From Pseudomonadota bacterium (GTDB lineage Bacteria > Pseudomonadota > Alphaproteobacteria > GCA-2746255): DNA of 64,000 nt. A model generated the notes under the pieces. It made no database searches. It was not told where the DNA came from and worked only from the letters and a program-made list of their open reading frames with translations. Shown piece by piece: positions 59,051 to 64,000 of this stretch. Both the position numbers and the translations under genes were made by a program. The stretch covers positions 351,213 through 415,212 of the forward strand of contig JBFMHN010000001.1 in the NCBI GenBank assembly GCA_040752895.1. Reading direction: 5' to 3'. Each line of letters starts with the position of its first letter. Position 1 is the first letter of the stretch.

Positions 59051-59084
59051 CCGGTGTTATTCGAGGACCGGTATTATTCGAGGG
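59051..59084. repeat. Near-exact 17-bp tandem repeat between pyrH and tsf
   Basis: CCGGTGTTATTCGAGGA and CCGGTATTATTCGAGGG stand back to back, differing at two positions, within the 118-base gap separating pyrH and tsf. No gene, promoter pair or hairpin was evident in this gap. Confidence 0.7.
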
Positions 59085-59136
59085 AAGGAAGGCCCCGGCA
59101 TGATGGCACAAGCGCCAAAGGGACGCTAGCCATGCC

Positions 59137-60063
59137 TCAACGGCCGAGTTGCGCTGCGACTTCAGCGGCAAAATCGCTTTCCCGCCGCTCGATCCCTTCC
59201 CCAAGCACGAACCGGATGAAGCCCGCGACCCGGATTGGCGCGCCGATTTCTCTTTCGGCCGCCTGGATCGTCTTTCCCACCTTCGATTCGCCGTCGAGGA
59301 TGAAGGTCTGCTCGAGCAGCACGGCCTCTTCGTAGAACTTACGAAGGCGTCCCTCGACCATTTTGGCAACGATCTCTTCGGATTTTCCGCTGGTTCGCGC
59401 TTGTTCCGCAAGCACTCCCCGCTCCCTTTCCAAGGTAGCCGGGTCGATACCCTCGATCGTGACGGACTGTGGGTTCGCCGCCGCCACGTGCATGGCAAGC
59501 TGCTTGCCGAAGGCCTGCAGCTTGGCTGCCTCGCCGGTCGATTCAAGGGCGACGAGAACGCCGATCTTGCCGAGATTTGGCGCCGCTGCGTTGTGAACAT
59601 AAGCCACTACCACGCCGGGTTCCACTTTCAGCATCCCTTCGCGGCGGAGCGTCATGTTCTCCCCGATCGTGGCGACAAGTTCGATCAGCTTGTCGCCGAC
59701 GGTCTTTCCCTCCGGCAGGCGCGTTTTCTGCAGCGTCTCGATGCCGACGCCACCCGTTGCAAGGGCAAGTTCGGCAACGGAACGGACGAAATCCTGAAAC
59801 GTTTCGTTGCGAGCGACGAAGTCGGTTTCGGCGTTGACCTCGACCATGGCGCCACCACCAGGGCCGGTCGCGATCCCGATCAGCCCTTCGGCCGCGACAC
59901 GGCCGGCCTTTTTCGCAGCCGCCGCGATCCCTTTTTTCCGCAACCAGTCGATGGCCGCTTCCAGATCGCCGCTTACCTCGGCCAGCGCCTTCTTGCAATC
60001 CATCATGCCGGCGCCGGTGCGGTCGCGAAGGGTCTTGACGAGTTGGGCGGAAATTTCGGGCAT
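59137..60063 (-). CDS. tsf: Elongation factor Ts
   Basis: 308 aa from the ATG at 60063 ([10 protein letters not shown]), the family start; a TTG four codons earlier is possible. The N-terminal UBA-like domain with [13 protein letters not shown], the [11 protein letters not shown] segment and two core subdomains are complete. It recycles GDP-EF-Tu. The 69-base gap to rpsB is AT-rich, without a clear terminator, and the two genes probably form one transcript. Confidence 0.96.
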   Translation of the reverse strand: MPEISAQLVKTLRDRTGAGMMDCKKALAEVSGDLEAAIDWLRKKGIAAAAKKAGRVAAEGLIGIATGPGGGAMVEVNAETDFVARNETFQDFVRSVAELALATGGVGIETLQKTRLPEGKTVGDKLIELVATIGENMTLRREGMLKVEPGVVVAYVHNAAAPNLGKIGVLVALESTGEAAKLQAFGKQLAMHVAAANPQSVTIEGIDPATLERERGVLAEQARTSGKSEEIVAKMVEGRLRKFYEEAVLLEQTFILDGESKVGKTIQAAEREIGAPIRVAGFIRFVLGEGIERRESDFAAEVAAQLGR

Positions 60064-60132
60064 GGCGAAAGCCAAATTTGTTTCTAAAGAAATTCTTTTA
60101 ACTATTTAATTTTTATTGTTTTTTTACAAGAA

Positions 60133-60948
60133 TCAGTCAACCGGAGAGGCCTTTTCGACCGAGCCTTCCGGCAGGCCCGAAGTCGCTGGCGCCGGTTCCG
60201 CCAGGCTGGCGACCGGTTGCGTGGAGGCGTCGGCGCCAATGTCGTCACCGGATGCCCGCCGCTCCTGTTGCAGCCCATCGATGACGGCTGCCGCCATCAG
60301 GTCGCAATAGATGCTGATTGCCCGAAGGGCGTCGTCGTTGCCAGGGATCGGATGCGTGATCCCCTCCGGGTTGCTGTTGCTGTCGAGGACGGCGACGATC
60401 GGGATTCCCAGCTTGACGGCTTCTTTCACCGCGATTTCTTCACGGTTTGTATCAATGACGAAGAGGACATCGGGAAGACCGGCCATCTCCTTGATACCGC
60501 CCAGGGCGCGTTCCAGCTTTTCTTTCTCGCGGGTCAACTGAAGGGTTTCCTTCTTGGTCAGCAGCGTATTTTCGCTCGCCAATCGTTCCTCAAGGTCGCG
60601 AAGGCGCTTGATCGAACGCGAAATCGTCTGCCAGTTCGTCAGCATGCCTCCCAGCCAGCGGTGATTCACGTAGTACTGGCCGCAACGTGTGGCCGCTTCG
60701 GCGATCTTGTCCGTCGCCTGGCGTTTCGTGCCGACGAAGAGAACTCGGCCGCCCTCGGCGACGACGTCGCGGGTTGCCTTCATCGCCTGGTAGAGAAGCG
60801 GGACGGTCTCATCGAGGTTGATGACGTGAATGCCATTGCGGACCCCGAAGAGATAGGGCGCCATCTTGGGATTCCAGCGTCGAACGACGTGACCGAAGTG
60901 AACGCCCGCTTCCAGGAGCTGGCGCATCGTAAAGGTTGGGATCGTCAT
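60133..60948 (-). CDS. rpsB: 30S ribosomal protein S2
   Basis: 271 aa from the ATG at 60948, which has AGAAGGA five bases upstream. The S2 core shows [13 protein letters not shown] near the start, [23 protein letters not shown] and the [12 protein letters not shown] segment. The C-terminal Ala/Ser-rich tail is longer than in E. coli. S2 is needed for mRNA binding on the small subunit. Its upstream gap carries two hairpins that may control readthrough from dnaE. Confidence 0.97.
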   Translation of the reverse strand: MTIPTFTMRQLLEAGVHFGHVVRRWNPKMAPYLFGVRNGIHVINLDETVPLLYQAMKATRDVVAEGGRVLFVGTKRQATDKIAEAATRCGQYYVNHRWLGGMLTNWQTISRSIKRLRDLEERLASENTLLTKKETLQLTREKEKLERALGGIKEMAGLPDVLFVIDTNREEIAVKEAVKLGIPIVAVLDSNSNPEGITHPIPGNDDALRAISIYCDLMAAAVIDGLQQERRASGDDIGADASTQPVASLAEPAPATSGLPEGSVEKASPVD

Positions 60949-61006
60949 CAAAATCCTTCTCTTTTCCGGTTAAGCCTCCGCGGGGAAAACATCCGGGAAG
61001 AGCCAT

Positions 61007-61057
61007 AAAAAGCCCATCCCCGACACCGGATCGGCCCTCATGGGTTTCGAAAAACCC
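61007..61057 (-). terminator. Two hairpins between dnaE and rpsB, terminator-like
   Basis: On the minus strand, first comes GGGTTT-TTCG-AAACCC (61057 to 61042), a perfect 6-bp stem with a UUCG loop. Next is a stem of GCC-G-ATCC against GGAT-G-GGC (61035 to 61012), one mismatch, followed by five T residues. The second could end dnaE transcription, or act as an attenuator in the rpsB leader. The remainder of the 209-base gap shows nothing else clear. Confidence 0.4.
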
Positions 61058-61160
61058 TTGGGAGCCGTCTCCCGCGTGCGTAATTGACCGCGAGCTACAT
61101 AGCCCGGCGGCGCCTTCATTTCAAGCAAAAAGGTTGAAAATACGGGAGGTTGGCTGGAGT

Positions 61161-64000
61161 CTAGCCGTCGCGGACCTCGACCACGCCGGGCAATCGGCGG
61201 ATGGCCTCGCGGGTGGCGACGGAAAGTACGAATTTGCCGGGGATCCGCATTTCGACTTCTTCCGTTTGGCCGACCGGAAGGATCAGCTGAACGACGCCCC
61301 TTCCTTTCGCTTCCTTCGCCATCAGCGCCTTCAGGCCCGCAATCGGACGGTCATCCCGAAGTAGGATTTGAATCCTGCTCTCCGATTCGGCCGCCGTCTT
61401 GTCCAATGCCTCAATTCTGTGCGCCGCCATGCGGACGGCCTCCCCTTCCATCCGGGCATCCGCCGTCACCAGAAGCGGCGTGCCGGATTCCAGGAGTTCG
61501 CTCGCGTTCGCCAACAATTCCGAAAAGACGATGATCTCGTAAACGCCGCTCGAATCGGAAAGCTGAACGAAGGCAAAACGATTGCCCTTGGCTGAAGTCC
61601 GTTCCTGCTTGCCGATCACGGTGCCGGCCAGCCGCACGCGTTCCGTCGCGCCATTCGCAAGCCGGTCAAAAAGGTCCGCCGCCGACGTCACCTGCAGGCG
61701 CTGGAGCAGCTCCGCATAGGAGTCCAACGGATGGGCCGAAAGATAGAAACCAATCGCTTCGTATTCGCGGCGGAGGCGATCCATGGCATCCCATTCCGGC
61801 ATCTCGGGCAGGGAAAAACCCGGCAGATCGTCGGCCGCTTCGCCGAACAGGCTCGCCTGGTTGGCCAGACGCGCCTGCTGGGTTGCGTTCGCATGGGCCA
61901 TTAGACGGTCGATGGCGGCGAACAACTGGGCCCGGTTGGGATTCAACCCGTCGAAGGCGCCGGCCTGAACGAGGCTTTCAAGTTGCCGCTTATTCATCGT
62001 CCGAGGATCCAGCCGCGAGGCAAAATCGAAGATATTCCGGAAGGGGCCGTGGGCTTTTCGCTCTTCGATCACGTGCGCCATCGCATGGGCACCGACATTC
62101 TTGAGAGCGGCCAGCGCATAGCGGATGGCGGCCGCCCCTTCCGTCGCTCGCTCGACCGTAAAGACGACGCTGGAGCGGTTGACGTCGGGCGGCAGCAGCG
62201 AGATGTCAAGCCGCGCCAGCTCCTGCCGGAACCCGTTCAGCTTGTCCGTGTTGTTCAAGTCGAGAGACATCAGCGCCGCCATGAATTCGAGCGGATAGTT
62301 CGCCTTGAGATAGGCCGTCTGGTAAGCGACAAGCGCGTAAGCTGCGGCGTGTGACTTGTTGAAACCATAGCCCGCGAATTTATCGACCTGTTCGAAGATA
62401 TGGGCGGCCTGCGTCTCGGGAACGCCCTTCGCGACGGCACCTTCGACAAAGTTTTGGCGCTGTGCCTCCATTTCGGCCTTGATCTTCTTGCCCATCGCCC
62501 GGCGTAGGAGATCGGCGGCGCCTAAACTGAAGCCAGAGAGCACCTGGGCGATCTGCATGACTTGTTCTTGGTAGATAATGACGCCGAAGGTTTCTTTCAG
62601 GATGCCTTCGAGAAGCGCGTGCAAGTAGTCGGGTTTTTCCAGCCCGTGCTTGCAGGCAACGTAACGCGGGATGTTGTCCATCGGGCCGGGGCGGAAAAGG
62701 GCGACGAGGGCGATGATGTCCTCGAAGCAGTCTGGTTGCAGCCGCTTGAGCACGTCCCGCATGCCGGAGCTTTCCAGCTGGAAGACACCGACCGTGTCGC
62801 CTTGGCCCAGCGCGGCGTATGTTTTGGCATCGTCCAGCGGCAACAGGGAAAGATCGAGCGCGATCCCCTGGTCCTTCAGAAAGTCAAGCGTGCGCGCAAT
62901 CACGGTCAGAGTCTTGAGGCCGAGGAAGTCGAATTTCACGAGGCCGGCGGATTCGATGTATTTCATCGAAAACTGCGTCACCGGCATGTTCGAGCGTGGG
63001 TCGCGGTAAAGCGGGACCAGTTCTTCGAGGGGCCGGTCCCCGATGACGACGCCCGCCGCATGGGTCGAAGCATGGCGGTAAAGGCCTTCGAGCTTCATCC
63101 CGATATCGAGCAGCTTGGCGACGGTTGAATCCTCTTCCCGCATCGCCTGAAGACGCGGCTCGTGTTCGATCGCCTCTTCGAGGCTGACCGGGTTCGCCGG
63201 GTTGTAGGGAATGAGCTTGCAGATGCGATCCACTTGCCCGTACGGCATGCCGAGGACACGGCCGACGTCGCGCAACACGGCGCGCGCCTGGAGCGTTCCG
63301 AAGGTGATGATCTGGGCAACGCGATCCTGGCCGTATTTTTCCTGGACGTAGCGGATCACTTCGTCCCGCCGTTCCTGGCAGAAGTCGATGTCGAAGTCGG
63401 GCATCGAGATGCGTTCCGGGTTAAGGAAACGCTCGAAGAGAAGCCCAAAACGCAAGGGATCGAGGTCCGTGATCGTGAGCGACCAGGCGACGACAGAGCC
63501 GGCGCCCGAGCCTCGACCGGGCCCGACGGGGATGCCTTGGCCCTTCGCCCACTGGATGAAATCGGCGACGATCAGGAAATAGCCCGGGTAACCCATCCGG
63601 CTGATGACATCGATCTCGTAATCCAGGCGTTCCCGGTAATGTTTGCCCACGCGTTCCCGCTCGGCCGCCTCCATCCCTTCCGTAAAAACCTGGGTCGTCA
63701 GGCGTCTTTCGAGCCCCGCCGTCGCCTGACGGCGCAGCATGGCCGCCTCGCTTTCCTCCGCCGCCGTCGGAAAGGCCGGCAGGATCGGATCGCGGGTTTC
63801 CAAGAGAAAGGCACAGCGTTTCGCGATGACAAGGGTATTGGCGGCAGCCTCCGGCAGGTCCGCGTAAAGGGTCAACATTTCCTCGGCCGACTTGAAACGG
63901 TGATCGGGCGTGAGACGGCGACGGTCGCGGTCGGCGACGTGAACACCTTCGGCGACGCATAGCAGGGTGTCGTGGGCCTCAAACATCGCCGCGTCCGCAA
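61161..64000 (-). CDS. dnaE: DNA polymerase III subunit alpha, C-terminal part (cut by window edge)
   Basis: About 945 residues are visible; the frame stays open to base 64000, so the start and the PHP domain lie outside the window. The catalytic palm has GPGRGSGAGS, PDFDIDF with two metal-binding Asp (about 63401-63381), and the third Asp in LVKFDFLGLKTL. Fingers, the helix-hairpin-helix region and the OB-fold (IGKQERTSAKGNRFAFVQLSD) follow. It is the replicative polymerase subunit; the family is clear although partial. Confidence 0.96.
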   Translation of the reverse strand, partial: ADAAMFEAHDTLLCVAEGVHVADRDRRRLTPDHRFKSAEEMLTLYADLPEAAANTLVIAKRCAFLLETRDPILPAFPTAAEESEAAMLRRQATAGLERRLTTQVFTEGMEAAERERVGKHYRERLDYEIDVISRMGYPGYFLIVADFIQWAKGQGIPVGPGRGSGAGSVVAWSLTITDLDPLRFGLLFERFLNPERISMPDFDIDFCQERRDEVIRYVQEKYGQDRVAQIITFGTLQARAVLRDVGRVLGMPYGQVDRICKLIPYNPANPVSLEEAIEHEPRLQAMREEDSTVAKLLDIGMKLEGLYRHASTHAAGVVIGDRPLEELVPLYRDPRSNMPVTQFSMKYIESAGLVKFDFLGLKTLTVIARTLDFLKDQGIALDLSLLPLDDAKTYAALGQGDTVGVFQLESSGMRDVLKRLQPDCFEDIIALVALFRPGPMDNIPRYVACKHGLEKPDYLHALLEGILKETFGVIIYQEQVMQIAQVLSGFSLGAADLLRRAMGKKIKAEMEAQRQNFVEGAVAKGVPETQAAHIFEQVDKFAGYGFNKSHAAAYALVAYQTAYLKANYPLEFMAALMSLDLNNTDKLNGFRQELARLDISLLPPDVNRSSVVFTVERATEGAAAIRYALAALKNVGAHAMAHVIEERKAHGPFRNIFDFASRLDPRTMNKRQLESLVQAGAFDGLNPNRAQLFAAIDRLMAHANATQQARLANQASLFGEAADDLPGFSLPEMPEWDAMDRLRREYEAIGFYLSAHPLDSYAELLQRLQVTSAADLFDRLANGATERVRLAGTVIGKQERTSAKGNRFAFVQLSDSSGVYEIIVFSELLANASELLESGTPLLVTADARMEGEAVRMAAHRIEALDKTAAESESRIQILLRDDRPIAGLKALMAKEAKGRGVVQLILPVGQTEEVEMRIPGKFVLSVATREAIRRLPGVVEVRDG

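Noticed and set aside
59019-59600. Upstream extension of pyrH through tsf
   Set aside because: UMP kinase starts at 59018; the extension is the antiparallel-frame shadow of tsf.

Overview
The window is a stretch of conserved, GC-rich bacterial chromosome with 61 protein-coding genes. Dense operons leave no gene-free gap above 300 bases; the largest is 289 bases, before trpG. I saw no rRNA, tRNA, CRISPR array, transposase, integrase or phage gene. The gene content and order point to an alphaproteobacterium of Rhodospirillales type. Supporting marks are the run dnaE/rpsB-tsf-pyrH-frr-uppS-cdsA-dxr-rseP-bamA-skp-lpxD-fabZ-lpxA-lpxI-lpxB, LpxI rather than LpxH, a fused IspDF, NtrBC next to TrkA, hfq-hflX, and a GAAC-N7-GAAC SOS box before lexA. 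Family assignments come from recognised motifs and gene order; no database was searched.

Layout, left to right. At 1-3.2 kb are an AttH/CrtC-like protein of unknown role, a secreted Sel1-repeat protein and an MltB-type lytic transglycosylase. From 3.2 to 11.2 kb (+ strand) run rlpA, dacA, tmk, holB, metG, tatD, a PhnP-like metallo-hydrolase and mazG: cell-wall remodelling, then DNA replication, translation and nucleotide clean-up. From 11.2 to 18.4 kb (- strand) lie hflX, hfq, a HAD hydrolase, a D-amino-acid-transaminase-type enzyme, trkA, ntrC and ntrB. From 18.6 to 20.8 kb (+) are ispDF, pgpA and the CinA C-terminal enzyme. From 20.8 to 31.6 kb (-) are ratA, lipA, lpd, pdhC, pdhA, ftsB, eno, kdsA, pyrG, secG and tpiA. 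From 31.8 to 41.5 kb (+) are ppiD, trpE, then trpG-trpD-trpC-moaC-moeA and lexA, interrupted by an antisense polysaccharide-deacetylase gene. comEC (-), gltX and gltA (+) follow. From 46.6 kb to the right edge (-) is the large envelope operon and its upstream translation genes, ending in a dnaE cut by the window edge.

The genes form coherent groups. lpxD-fabZ-lpxA-lpxI-lpxB make lipid A and kdsA makes its Kdo sugar precursor. uppS, cdsA and dxr with ispDF supply isoprenoid and phospholipid precursors. BamA, Skp and RseP handle outer-membrane protein assembly and its stress signalling. PdhA, PdhC, Lpd and LipA build and lipoylate pyruvate dehydrogenase, feeding citrate synthase. TrpE, G, D and C make indole-glycerol phosphate.

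I found no new multi-gene system. The main oddities are departures from the usual gene order. The pyruvate dehydrogenase cluster has no E1-beta gene. trpE and trpG are separated by an opposite-strand gene and an AT-rich junction. dusB and ntrYX are missing beside ntrBC and trkA. Three core genes carry short in-frame AT-rich codon patches, and several gene ends carry exact 10-17 bp tandem duplications. Two regulatory sites look convincing: a two-site SOS operator before lexA and a 17-bp NtrC-type palindrome before ntrB.
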